Part shown: positions 17,640 through 26,205 of the stretch, one piece after another | How positions within the stretch are numbered: position 1 is the stretch's first letter | Layout of the letters: each line of letters begins with the position of its first letter | Assembly (NCBI RefSeq): GCF_049546785.1 | Contig: NZ_JBMWAN010000001.1 | Span: forward strand, 496,001 to 560,000 | Direction: 5' to 3' | DNA length: 64,000 bases | From: Nitrospira_D sp035465795 | GTDB lineage: Bacteria > Nitrospirota > Nitrospiria > Nitrospirales > Nitrospiraceae | Notes under the pieces: model-generated | Told to the model about the DNA's origin: nothing | Seen by the model: the letters and a program-made list of their open reading frames with translations, nothing else | The model's database searches: none | Translations under genes and position numbers: made by a program

Positions 17640-17715
17640 CACTGCCCCTTTTCCCTCCTCACCGTTCACATGACCGATCGATGCATGCACCCGCCCTTCA
17701 GAACAGCCCCGGATG

Positions 17716-18435
17716 CTACTGCATCAACTTCGCCGCCGCGTTGCGCAGATCGGCGGATTTCGGATTGCTGACGCTCTGCTTCACAATGATGTCCGTCGGA
17801 CGCACGAGTTTCCCGTAATAGGCGTGATTGGAGTCGTCCGACACCGTGATGGTGGAGCCATCCGCTGAAAACCCTACAAACGCGCCCTTCTTTTTGGCGT
17901 AGGCGACCATGTCACCCGCAATGCCTTTCACAGACGCCCCTTCGCCGACCGGTCCTACTGCCATGGTGACATCAGCCCCGAGTTTGAAATCGTTGCGATA
18001 GAACTCTTCCAACCCCTTCTGGTTCCGCACCACAAAGATCATCTCCGACACATCGCCCCCGATTTGCAGGCCGAAGCTGGCGGAACCGATGTTGTAGAAC
18101 ACGGGCTCGGACCACTTGTTGGTCTTCTCGTCGCGGACGATCAGGACGCCGCTGCCTCCGGCCCCGCCGAACACAAAGGCCCCCCGCATGAATTGCGGCA
18201 CGATGAACAGGGCTTTAGCCTCATGCTTCAAATCGCGGACCGCTCCCCCCGCGCTGGGATCGGCAGCAAAGGACTCGATCGTCATCTTGGCTTTGTCCAC
18301 CAGTTGCTGCTGCTCCGTAAAGGCGGACGCCACGGTAGGCATACCGCTCACCGCAATCATCGTTCCGAGCAGAGCCGCAGCCATCAAAGAAAGCCGGATT
18401 ATGGTGGAAGGGGATTTCGATAATACCTGCGTCAT
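17716..18435 (-). CDS. SYLF/YSC84-domain exported protein
   Basis: A 239-residue protein with a signal peptide (to about residue 38, SGMPTVASAFT) and a full SYLF domain: VDKAKMTIESFAADP, then AKALFIVPQFMRGAFVFGGAGGSGVLIVRD, SASFGLQIGGDVSEMIFVVRN and GADVTMAVGPVGEGAS. SYLF domains bind phosphoinositide-like or other lipids in eukaryotes; the bacterial role is unknown. Start at 18435 follows AAGGAGGACTCC. It is the first gene after the sigma-54 promoter at 18531 and lies 76 bases upstream of the FadL-type gene, so it probably heads that operon. The first seven residues, MTQVLSK, are repeated in the relic at 40707. Confidence 0.88.
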   Translation of the reverse strand: MTQVLSKSPSTIIRLSLMAAALLGTMIAVSGMPTVASAFTEQQQLVDKAKMTIESFAADPSAGGAVRDLKHEAKALFIVPQFMRGAFVFGGAGGSGVLIVRDEKTNKWSEPVFYNIGSASFGLQIGGDVSEMIFVVRNQKGLEEFYRNDFKLGADVTMAVGPVGEGASVKGIAGDMVAYAKKKGAFVGFSADGSTITVSDDSNHAYYGKLVRPTDIIVKQSVSNPKSADLRNAAAKLMQ

Positions 18436-18530
18436 GGAGTCCTCCTTGTGGTTGAGCAATCACTCGATAACCTGCGCTCAACATGCGGGCGCAAGATACC
18501 CTTGTCCGTCTACTCGCTGCAAATCAATTT

Positions 18531-18547
18531 ATGCAGGTTGAGTACCA
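18531..18547 (-). promoter_or_regulatory. sigma-54 (-24/-12) promoter of the SYLF-FadL-rhodanese-DszB-like unit
   Basis: Minus strand TGGTACTCAACCTGCAT: GG and GC are ten bases apart and TGG-AC/TGCA match the consensus. The same element, differing at one base, occurs at 40804-40820. It lies about 100 bases before the start codon at 18435. Confidence 0.7.
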
Positions 18548-18673
18548 TCTTCACCTCGTCAAAAAATGAGGAATAAGTATCGAAGTATCGAGAGGTTAGG
18601 CAGGAAACCCTAGGCACCTCTGGAAAGAGCACCGGAGCACTGTGGCCTCAGAGGACAGATCACTACGAGCGAC

Positions 18674-18690
18674 TGTCGCCAAATGCAACA
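18674..18690. promoter_or_regulatory. palindromic activator site TGTCGC-CAAAT-GCAACA
   Basis: A near-perfect inverted repeat about 130 bases upstream of the sigma-54 promoter, the usual distance for an enhancer-binding protein. The flank GAGCGAC is shared with the copy at 40946. Confidence 0.6.
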
Positions 18691-18718
18691 GGGTGGACCT
18701 CGCGCATTGTGAGCCTGA

Positions 18719-19915
18719 TCACCCCAGCACCTTCAGCAGCACAGAAACCATCTCCCCGATCGGAACCTGCGTGGCCAGCACCGGAATGAATGGAACCAGG
18801 GCCACGGCCACCAGTAAAAGAACCCGCTCTTTCGTCAGCGGGACGAGCGCCATCTTGTGCACCGTGGTCACCGAATGCCCGAGGTGGGTGATTGGGCGAA
18901 AATCGGGCAGGCTCCATTCGCGATCCTCCTGAACAGGTCCCTCCGGAAACATCGCTTCGATACGCCGAACCTGCCGGCTGGCCAGCGCTCCATAGCGGAA
19001 GATGGCTTCCTCTCGAGCCTTATAGAGTGCCCGCGCGAAGAACAGGGAGGGGCCGGCAATCAGAATGAGCAGGAAGACCACAAGGCCGACGACATGCCAT
19101 TGATATTGAAGCGGCGAATCTCCTTCATAGACGACGAAATCGGCCACGAGAGCGGCGGAGAACGACATGACACCGAATACGAATGGGGCAAACGCTTCCA
19201 CGGAGTTGCCCAGAAATTCCAATCCTCCCGCACCGTCTCGATGGGCGGGGCTGATCCGCAAGTCGAGTCCTGAGACCTGCCACAGAAACCGCCACCATAA
19301 CGCGATTCGCAACAACCAACGCCACATGAGAGCGAAGTAGAGCGGAAGGGCCACCAGGAAGAACCAGCCTCCCGCCAGCGAAAGGACGGCATGGCCGTTG
19401 CTCATCGGAGTGCGCCACGTCGAGTCCTGCAGCCCGAACAACACCACCGCCAAGGTGGCTGCACTATGAAGATACGCCAGGCATACCAACAACGCGTCCG
19501 TCCTTCCGGACTGGCTCAGCCTGACCGTCTCCCCGACCATGGCGTTAAACTGTTCACGGGACTCGTCCTTCACCAGGCCCGCTTCGAGGAATTGCCGGAC
19601 CACGGTGGTGAGTTTCTCCAGACAGATCGGTTCTCCCAGCAAAAACACCGGCACGGTGATCAAGAAGCGGGCATTGACGGCAAAATCCATCAGGAAGGAT
19701 TCCAACCGTGTCGGCCCGATCGCAAGGCCTTGCGCCGCTGCGAGGAGCAGCATCGGAACCCAGGCGACCAGCAAGGCGAACAGCAGGCAAGAACCGCGGC
19801 GCTTCTGTCCATCGCGTACGAGACCGAGTTTCTCCTCCAACCGGTAGACCGGGCCGCCTTCGAATAACGAAAATGAGGTGGGAGCGTTGGAGCCAGCGGG
19901 GAAATCTTTCGGCAT
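18719..19915 (-). CDS. multi-pass membrane protein, paralogue of 8749-9936
   Basis: A 398-residue protein with about six hydrophobic segments, including LLFALLVAWVPMLLLAAAQ, FLITVPVFLLGEPICLEKL, a pair near the middle (SLAGGWFFLVALPLYFALMW) and HVVGLVVFLLILIAGPSLFF, plus a C-terminal VALVPFIPVLATQVPI. The layout and several blocks match the product of 8749-9936. No known family is recognised and no catalytic motif is seen. An ATG at 19915 is preferred over an upstream possibility at 19978, though its ribosome site is weak (GAGG). It follows the SemiSWEET-like gene by about 100 bases. Confidence 0.72.
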   Translation of the reverse strand: MPKDFPAGSNAPTSFSLFEGGPVYRLEEKLGLVRDGQKRRGSCLLFALLVAWVPMLLLAAAQGLAIGPTRLESFLMDFAVNARFLITVPVFLLGEPICLEKLTTVVRQFLEAGLVKDESREQFNAMVGETVRLSQSGRTDALLVCLAYLHSAATLAVVLFGLQDSTWRTPMSNGHAVLSLAGGWFFLVALPLYFALMWRWLLRIALWWRFLWQVSGLDLRISPAHRDGAGGLEFLGNSVEAFAPFVFGVMSFSAALVADFVVYEGDSPLQYQWHVVGLVVFLLILIAGPSLFFARALYKAREEAIFRYGALASRQVRRIEAMFPEGPVQEDREWSLPDFRPITHLGHSVTTVHKMALVPLTKERVLLLVAVALVPFIPVLATQVPIGEMVSVLLKVLG

Positions 19916-20011
19916 CAGGCCTCGCACGATAGATTGGACGCTTCGAAAATGCAATTCACCGATCCGGGGTCGCCACACACCGCAGTCCCGGAGTCGGGTG
20001 TCATCGGCTTG

Positions 20012-20431
20012 TTAGCCGCCACCTCCGACCTTCGCGCCGCCCATTTTCTCGTTACGGACAAAGTAAAAAAACGCGCCCACCATGAGGGAATTGATCAACA
20101 CCGCGACGATATTCCAGACAATCACCGGCCGTGAGATGATCAAGAGACCGTAATACACCCACAGGATTTGAAACACGCCCATGATGCCCGCCATCGTCGG
20201 ATTCATGCCTTTGCTGGACCTCCTCTTAAGCATCCCGATCAAATCCGGCAGGGCCGCAAAGGTCGTTCCGAATCCCGCCACTAAGCCGACGACTTCAGAC
20301 CGTTGAAAGCCTGGAAATAACAGGCTCTCCTCATCGGGCAGGGCTAATTCCGCACAGCCCGCAAGGATGATCACGATGAACAACACACCAAGCCACTGAA
20401 CTCTCTTGGAAGAAACCACACGTACCCCCAC
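20012..20431 (-). CDS. SemiSWEET-like sugar transporter with an extra N-terminal leader
   Basis: A 139-residue protein whose residues 45-128 form a SemiSWEET unit of three helices: VVGLVAGFGTTFAALPDLIG with the helix-1 Pro and the KRRSSKGM loop, IMGVFQILWVYYGLLI, and VWNIVAVLINSLMVGAFFYF. SemiSWEETs are dimeric sugar facilitators, normally 85-100 residues. Here a 44-residue extension comes first, with a hydrophobic stretch and a lipobox-like ILAGC. The start is a GTG at 20431, ten bases after the upstream GH13 gene ends. Position in the sugar cluster fits export or uptake of a small sugar released by the hydrolases. Confidence 0.78.
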   Translation of the reverse strand: MGVRVVSSKRVQWLGVLFIVIILAGCAELALPDEESLLFPGFQRSEVVGLVAGFGTTFAALPDLIGMLKRRSSKGMNPTMAGIMGVFQILWVYYGLLIISRPVIVWNIVAVLINSLMVGAFFYFVRNEKMGGAKVGGGG

Positions 20432-20440
20432 GTGACCAAC

Positions 20441-21922
20441 TCAGGTCCCGATGCTCACCTTGAAGACGTGATAGCCCCAGGGCTCCAGGTCCACATACAA
20501 GCCTGATGACTGAAGTTCGTCGCCCGCCCGGTCATACACCGTCTTTTGCAGCGGATCGCTCAACCGCCAGGGCCGGCCCGCGAGATCACCCCAGGGCAAT
20601 TTGACCTGGGCCTGGGAACGGACCCCGGACAGATTGACGACGATCAGGTGGCGATCGGCCCCTTGTTGCCAGCACCAGGCGACGACATTCAGATAGCTCT
20701 GATTGTCCGGCCAGCCGGTCCGCTCGCAGAGCTTCCACTCCCCGTCCCTGACCTCGTTGCTCCGGAGAGCCTGAAGCAGGGAGTGGTAGAAGGCTTGAAG
20801 ATTCTTGTCCGTGGCTTCATCAGGGCGGCGGCGCAGGAACACCGGGAGTCTCACGCGGCGTCCCTCGAATTGCCCTTCGTGAAACAGCCTGGCGCCCGGC
20901 AGAGTCGCGAACGTCACCGCGGCAGCCCGCGCCTGCTTCTCCCCGAACGTCGCGGCAGCACGCGGTTCGTCGTGATTCTCGATGAAACGGACCAGCTTCT
21001 CCTGGTAAGGCAGATCGGCGCAAAGATGCAGTCGTACGGTCTCGGCCGGATCATGCTCAAGACGATCGTACAGCCGCTTGTCGTAGCAGTAATTAAACCC
21101 CTGCTGCTGCAGCTCCCATTCCTTGTCCCAATAGGCCTCAGCGATGAAGAGGACATCGGGGTAACGCTTCCGCACTCCCTGAATTACTTCCGACCAATAT
21201 TCTTTCTCCGGACGCGGCCCTGCGCGGTGGCCCCAGGTGCGCTCAAAAATTGGCGTCATGAGCAGCATTGCCATGTCGCAGCGCATCCCGTCGCATTGCG
21301 CGGCAATCGATCCCACGGTTTCGATGATCGCCTTCCGAAGACCTGGATGAAATCCGTTGAACTGGATCACATCAGGCCAGGGCGCGAAGAACGGATCTCT
21401 TCCCAGGGCCAGAACTTTGCCGCCGGCCTGGAAAAATTCGCCCGGCTTCTGTGCCAGATCGTCGCTGCTGCCCTGGACGAAATAGTCCGGATGCTCCGTG
21501 ACCCAGGGATGATCCGGTGCCACGTGATTCGGGACGAAATCCAGGATCAGTCGCAGGCCCCGCTTGGCCAGATGCTTTCTGGCGGCGGCAAGCCCCTCCG
21601 GCCCTCCCAGGTGCTCATCCACGACGTAACGCCGGACGCAGTAAGGCGAACCGACATTGTCCTCCGGCGAAAAGTCGGGAAGGGCCCGGCGGAAATCCGT
21701 CAGTAGTCCCTCGTTCTTCATCGAAATGGCGATGCCGGCAGGGCTCCGTTCCCACACGCCCATGAACCAGACCGCGTCAAAGCCATGCATGGCAAGGGCA
21801 TCCCATTGCTGATCGGGAACCGTGGCGAGGGTCACAGGCTTCCCATAGGTCCGGCTCAACTCACTCAGCCAGACCCAGGTGTTGATCTCATAGATGACCG
21901 GATATTTCCGCCAGCCGTTCAT
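20441..21922 (-). CDS. GH13 (alpha-amylase family) glycoside hydrolase
   Basis: A 493-residue protein with the four GH13 conserved regions: LDFVPNH (about 127-133), GMRCDMAM with nucleophile Asp216, LFIAEAYWD with general acid Glu262, and RFIENHDEP with transition-state Asp318. No signal peptide, so cytoplasmic. GH13 enzymes act on alpha-glucosidic bonds; substrate is not predictable, though glycogen-derived or trehalose-type sugars are plausible. The ATG overlaps the stop of the upstream GH63-like gene (ATGA), so the two are translationally coupled. Confidence 0.87.
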   Translation of the reverse strand: MNGWRKYPVIYEINTWVWLSELSRTYGKPVTLATVPDQQWDALAMHGFDAVWFMGVWERSPAGIAISMKNEGLLTDFRRALPDFSPEDNVGSPYCVRRYVVDEHLGGPEGLAAARKHLAKRGLRLILDFVPNHVAPDHPWVTEHPDYFVQGSSDDLAQKPGEFFQAGGKVLALGRDPFFAPWPDVIQFNGFHPGLRKAIIETVGSIAAQCDGMRCDMAMLLMTPIFERTWGHRAGPRPEKEYWSEVIQGVRKRYPDVLFIAEAYWDKEWELQQQGFNYCYDKRLYDRLEHDPAETVRLHLCADLPYQEKLVRFIENHDEPRAAATFGEKQARAAAVTFATLPGARLFHEGQFEGRRVRLPVFLRRRPDEATDKNLQAFYHSLLQALRSNEVRDGEWKLCERTGWPDNQSYLNVVAWCWQQGADRHLIVVNLSGVRSQAQVKLPWGDLAGRPWRLSDPLQKTVYDRAGDELQSSGLYVDLEPWGYHVFKVSIGT

Positions 21923-24657
21923 GCGTCACCTTTCTTAAACACAGCCTTCTTGCCCCCTTCCAATGCCTTCTTGGCATCCAGCAGGCCGTAGAGCTGAATG
22001 ATTTTCGCCACACACCCGGTCCAGCCGGTCTGATGACTCGCGCCCAATCCCGCTCCATTGTCGCCGTGAAAGTATTCATAGAACAGGATGAGATCCCGCC
22101 AGTGGGGATCGGATTGGAACGTCTCCGTTCCGCCATAGACAGGACGCCGGTCCTGTTCATTGCGCAAAAAGGTCCGGGTGAGCCGGTCCGCAAGCTCCTT
22201 GGAGACCTCGAAGAGGTTCATCATCTTGCCGGACCCGGTCGGGCATTCAATTTTAAAATTGTCGCCGTAATAGGCATAGAAATTCAGCAGCGCCCGGATA
22301 ATCATGACATTCACGGGCATCCAGACCGGCCCCCGCCAGTTGGAGTTGCCGCCGAACATGCCGGTATTGGATTCCGCCGGCAGGTAGTCCACCCGATACT
22401 CCTGGCCGCCGACGTGGAAGATATAGGGGTTCCTCTCGTGAAACTTGGAGAGCGCGCGGAGGCCGTAGGGACCCAGAAATTCATTCTCGTCGAGCATCTT
22501 CGAGAGGATCTTGCGGAGCCGCTCAGGATTGAGCAGAGCAATGAGCCCCCGCTGGTTCACCCCCCAATGCTCCGGGCCCATAGGGTGCATGGCCTTAAAG
22601 AGTTCCGGCATCTGGCCCCTGCGCGCCTGAAGCGCAGTGACTACCTGCGGAACGATATCACGCTGCCACGACTCGACCACCGTGGTCGCGCACAAAGGCA
22701 ACAGCCCCACCATCGAGCGTACCTTAAGCCGCTGGGCGCTGCCGTCCGGGAGCCGCAGCAGATCGTAATAGAAGCCGTCCTCCTCGTCCCACATGCCCTC
22801 CGGCCCTGGTCTGTTCATGCCCCCGGCGATGTAGAGGAAGTGTTCGATAAATTTTGTCACCATGTCCCCGTACGTGGGATCATGGGCCGCCAACTCCACC
22901 GCGAGCTCGCACATGTTCTGGCTGAACAGGGCCATCCAGGCTGTGCCGTCCGCCTGCTCAAGGTGACCGCCGGTCGGCAAGGGGGCGCTGCGGTCGAAGA
23001 TGCCGATGTTGTCGAGGCCGAGGAACCCTCCTTCGAACACGTTCTTGCCCAGCCGGTCCTTGCGGTTCACCCACCAGGTGAAGTTCAGCAAGAGCTTGTT
23101 GAAGGCCATTCGGAGGAACTCGACGTCCGTCTCCCCGCGCAGTGCCTGCTCGGTGCGGTGGAGGAAGAGGGTCGCAAAGGCATGGACCGGAGGGTTCACG
23201 TCGCTGAAGTTCCATTCGTAGGCGGGAATCTGCCCGTTGGGGTGCAGGTAGAGCCCATGCAGCATGAGGTGCATCTGCTGCTTCGCGAAATCGGGGTCCA
23301 CGATCGAAAGCGGCAGCGTGTGGAAGGCTAGGTCCCAGGCCGCATACCAGGGATATTCCCACTTGTCGGGCATCGAGATGATGTCCTCGTTAATCATGTG
23401 GAACCACTCCGAGTTCCGGGAAATATGATAGCCGGCATGGAGGGGGTTGGAGTGGTGTTCCTCCAGCCAACGATCGCCATCGAAGTAATAATACTGCTTG
23501 GACCAGAGCATCCCAGCCAGGGCCTGGCGCATCACGTTGGCTGCGTCCGGGGAGACGGAAGGCGGCGTGACGGCACGGTAGAACTCGTCCGCCTCCTTCA
23601 AGCGGGCCGCGAAGGTCTCCGCAAATGCCGGCCCGAAGGGGGCCACAGCCCCTTTCTTGCCCTTGCCCTGCTCGCCTGGGCCCTGGCTGGTGAGACGCAG
23701 GCGCACGGTCATCGACTGGCCTGGCCCGACCATCTGCCGGTAGTGCGCCGAGGCCTTCGTCCCCTGGTGTGCAGGATTCACCGCCTCCTTGCGGCCTTGC
23801 ACCACGTAGTCGTTGATGCCGTCTTTCACGTAGGGGGCGGGGTTCGGATACTGGGGAAAGAGCCGGGCGTTGTTCGTTTCATTCTCGGCAAACAGCAGCG
23901 GCACCTCGCCGTCGCAATAGAGGTGGAACGTGCCCAGCGTCGCATGCTGCGCCACGATTGCGCTCGTGCCGGCCGGTCCCTGAGTCTGCTTGAGGATCGG
24001 CTTCTCGGCAGGTCCGGCAATCCATGAGGCCCAGTCGTTGCGGAACCACAGGGTCGGCAACAGATGCAGCTCGGCCTGCTCAGGGCCCCGGTTGATCGCG
24101 GTGATCTTCACCAGGATGTCGTCCGGGCCGTCCTTGGCGTATTCCATGAAGACATCAAAGTAGCGATCCTGATGAAAGACACCCGTATCGAGCAGTTCGT
24201 ACTCCATCTCCTCCCGGCTCCGCCGCCTATTCGTCTCCACGAGATCACCGTAGGGGAAGGCCGCCTGCGGGTATTTGTAGAGATACTTCATGTAGGAATG
24301 CGTCGGCGTGCTGTCGAGGTAGAAATAATATTCTTTGACGTCCTCGCCATGGTTGCCTTCGCTGTTGGTCAGCCCGAAGAGCCGTTCTTTGAGAATCGGG
24401 TCTTTCCCGTTCCAGAGGGCGAGCGCAAGACAGAGATGCTGCTTTTCGTCGCAGATGCCCCCCAGACCATCCTCGCCCCAGCGGTAGGCTCGCGAACGGG
24501 CATGATCGTGGGTAAAGAAATTCCAGGCGTCACCGTTATCGCTGTAATCCTCTCGCACGGTTCCCCATTGCCGCTCGGTCAGGTAGGGGCCCCATTTTTT
24601 CCACAGCTTTTCCTTCTGGCGAGCTTCTTCAAGCCGGAGATGTTCAGCAGTTTTCAT
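21919..24657 (-). CDS. GH63-like/MGH1-type glucosidase, paralogue of 27111-29888
   Basis: A 912-residue cytoplasmic protein. The N-terminal part contains WGTVREDYSDNGDAWNFF and HARSRAYRWGEDGLGGI, the central part is a beta-sandwich, and the C-terminal (alpha/alpha) barrel shows WEYPWYAAWDLAFHTLPL, EWNFSDVNPPVHAFA, FEGGFLGLDNIG and NSNWRGPVWMPVNVMI. These are features of the GH63/MGH1-type glucosidase group found in Nitrospira, cyanobacteria and yeasts. It probably releases glucose from an alpha-glucoside. It is strongly similar to the product of 27111-29888. Ribosome site AGAAAGGA precedes the ATG; a possible -24/-12 promoter is at 24816. Confidence 0.85.
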   Translation of the reverse strand: MKTAEHLRLEEARQKEKLWKKWGPYLTERQWGTVREDYSDNGDAWNFFTHDHARSRAYRWGEDGLGGICDEKQHLCLALALWNGKDPILKERLFGLTNSEGNHGEDVKEYYFYLDSTPTHSYMKYLYKYPQAAFPYGDLVETNRRRSREEMEYELLDTGVFHQDRYFDVFMEYAKDGPDDILVKITAINRGPEQAELHLLPTLWFRNDWASWIAGPAEKPILKQTQGPAGTSAIVAQHATLGTFHLYCDGEVPLLFAENETNNARLFPQYPNPAPYVKDGINDYVVQGRKEAVNPAHQGTKASAHYRQMVGPGQSMTVRLRLTSQGPGEQGKGKKGAVAPFGPAFAETFAARLKEADEFYRAVTPPSVSPDAANVMRQALAGMLWSKQYYYFDGDRWLEEHHSNPLHAGYHISRNSEWFHMINEDIISMPDKWEYPWYAAWDLAFHTLPLSIVDPDFAKQQMHLMLHGLYLHPNGQIPAYEWNFSDVNPPVHAFATLFLHRTEQALRGETDVEFLRMAFNKLLLNFTWWVNRKDRLGKNVFEGGFLGLDNIGIFDRSAPLPTGGHLEQADGTAWMALFSQNMCELAVELAAHDPTYGDMVTKFIEHFLYIAGGMNRPGPEGMWDEEDGFYYDLLRLPDGSAQRLKVRSMVGLLPLCATTVVESWQRDIVPQVVTALQARRGQMPELFKAMHPMGPEHWGVNQRGLIALLNPERLRKILSKMLDENEFLGPYGLRALSKFHERNPYIFHVGGQEYRVDYLPAESNTGMFGGNSNWRGPVWMPVNVMIIRALLNFYAYYGDNFKIECPTGSGKMMNLFEVSKELADRLTRTFLRNEQDRRPVYGGTETFQSDPHWRDLILFYEYFHGDNGAGLGASHQTGWTGCVAKIIQLYGLLDAKKALEGGKKAVFKKGDA

Positions 24658-25098
24658 AGGAAGGGTCCTTTCTCACGTGACAGGCTATGGGTATGCATAT
24701 GTTCATGGTACGAGACCGGCTCACCGGTCAGGCGGAAGGGTTTTGGTTTTCTCTCTTCCTTTCCACCTTCTTCTCTGGTCAGTGGCTTCCAGACGAAAGC
24801 AGACAAAATACCCACTGCAATAGTCGTGTCACACGATTGCGGCAAAGAGAAAAGCAGGGTAGAGAAATACGTAGGCGAGTTAATTCAATGACTTAGATCA
24901 CAGTCCACTGAACGAATGCGAAGGTATATCGCACGTATTTAGTGGAGGATTGCGACAGAGTGCCAGATGACACGAGGGGCAGAATGCCCCAGCATGCAGT
25001 TTACGTAAGAGGGGGAAAATCATGGTTTTCGATTTCCATGATCTTCGCCATATTTGTGCCACGCTCCAGGTTATCCGCGTCCGGCCGGCTCCCCGAGG
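24658..25098. other. 440-base gap between two sugar operons
   Basis: No gene seen. It holds the promoter candidate at 24816-24831 and a single GCGACA half-site at 24952-24957, in the spacing expected for a sigma-54 control region facing the GH63-like gene. Confidence 0.45.
24816..24831 (-). promoter_or_regulatory. sigma-54-like promoter with a GA instead of GG at -24
   Basis: Minus strand TGACACGACTATTGCA equals the consensus TGGCACGNNNNTTGCA except for one base of the normally invariant GG. It lies about 160 bases before the GH63-like gene at 24657. Confidence 0.35.
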
Positions 25099-26148
25099 TC
25101 AGGCCCCGGCAAATTGAATGACGACCTTGATATCGTCGGGCCTCCGTTCAAGGGCCTTGGCGAAGTCCTCCGGACGCTCGCGCCGCGTCACCAGTCGTGC
25201 CAGCCAGGAGCGGTCTGCGCGAGCCAGCACTTCTCCGGCCTTGTACCAATGCCGCTTGTTGGCGTTGACGCTGCCGACGATGATGTTGTTCCGCAACACC
25301 ACCTCGGCCGCCACATCGGCAACGGGGAGCCCGGCCGTTCTGCCTCCGCTGCCCACCCCGGTGAGACAAACCACACCGCCGGCACTGACCGCCTGAATCG
25401 AGTCGGAGATCACCTGTCCGACGCCGGTGCACTCGACGATCACATCCGGCTCAAATCCCACGTCTGCGACGGCCCCGGCATGGTAGGTCGCTCCGAGGGC
25501 GCGAACAAGTTCCGGCTTGGGCCCTGATTCCGTCCGATCGAGGACATGGACCTCGAGCCCATGTTGCTTTCCGACGAGGGCGGCAAGCAGACCGATCGGA
25601 CCGGCGCCGGTCACAAGCACGGTTCGCGGCTCCCAAAAGGCGCGCTGGCCCACGGCAAAGACTTGCTCCCAGGCCTTGGTCACCACGGTCGTGGGCTCGA
25701 GCAGCACGCCGAGGAGTCCGAGTGATGGATCGATCTTCATGACGTACTCCGGCTCGATCCGCCAGCGCTCGGACATGAAACCGTCGATCTCCTTGATGCC
25801 GCGCTCGGTGTACTGACCGTTCCGGCACATGTCCCACTCCCCCACCGCACAGTTGGGGCAGGGCACGGGATCGGGGCGCCGGACGATGCCGGCCACGAGA
25901 TCACCCTTCTTAAGGGAACTGCTTTGGCCCGGATCCAGCACCCGGCCGAGGGACTCGTGGCCGAGCACGAGGCGGGTCTTGCCGCGAGGGGCCCAGCCGT
26001 ACTTGCCCTGCACAATCTCGACATCGGTCCCGCAGACGCCGACAGCGATGGCTTCCACAAGAACCGACCCGTCACGGGCATCCGGCTCCGGAACGTCCTG
26101 CAGGCGTCCGGTCCCCGGCTTGTGTGGTTCTACGGTGATGGCTTTCAT
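25099..26148 (-). CDS. glucose 1-dehydrogenase (zinc-type, MDR family)
   Basis: A 349-residue protein of the archaeal-type glucose dehydrogenase group. It has the catalytic zinc Cys in GVCGTDVEI, GHESLGRV, the structural zinc lobe PCPNCAVGEWDMCRNGQY followed by ERGIKEIDGFMSER, and the nucleotide site LVTGAGPIGLLAALVG. It oxidises glucose (or galactose) to the lactone with NAD(P)+. The gluconolactonase gene is immediately upstream in the same operon, which fits a glucose to gluconate route. No signal peptide, so cytoplasmic. Ribosome site TAGGAG before the ATG. Confidence 0.86.
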   Translation of the reverse strand: MKAITVEPHKPGTGRLQDVPEPDARDGSVLVEAIAVGVCGTDVEIVQGKYGWAPRGKTRLVLGHESLGRVLDPGQSSSLKKGDLVAGIVRRPDPVPCPNCAVGEWDMCRNGQYTERGIKEIDGFMSERWRIEPEYVMKIDPSLGLLGVLLEPTTVVTKAWEQVFAVGQRAFWEPRTVLVTGAGPIGLLAALVGKQHGLEVHVLDRTESGPKPELVRALGATYHAGAVADVGFEPDVIVECTGVGQVISDSIQAVSAGGVVCLTGVGSGGRTAGLPVADVAAEVVLRNNIIVGSVNANKRHWYKAGEVLARADRSWLARLVTRRERPEDFAKALERRPDDIKVVIQFAGA

Positions 26149-26205
26149 TTCAACTCCTATTGATATGGCACAAGAAGGCAGTCTCCTGCTCCTGGCCGCC
26201 TGCCG

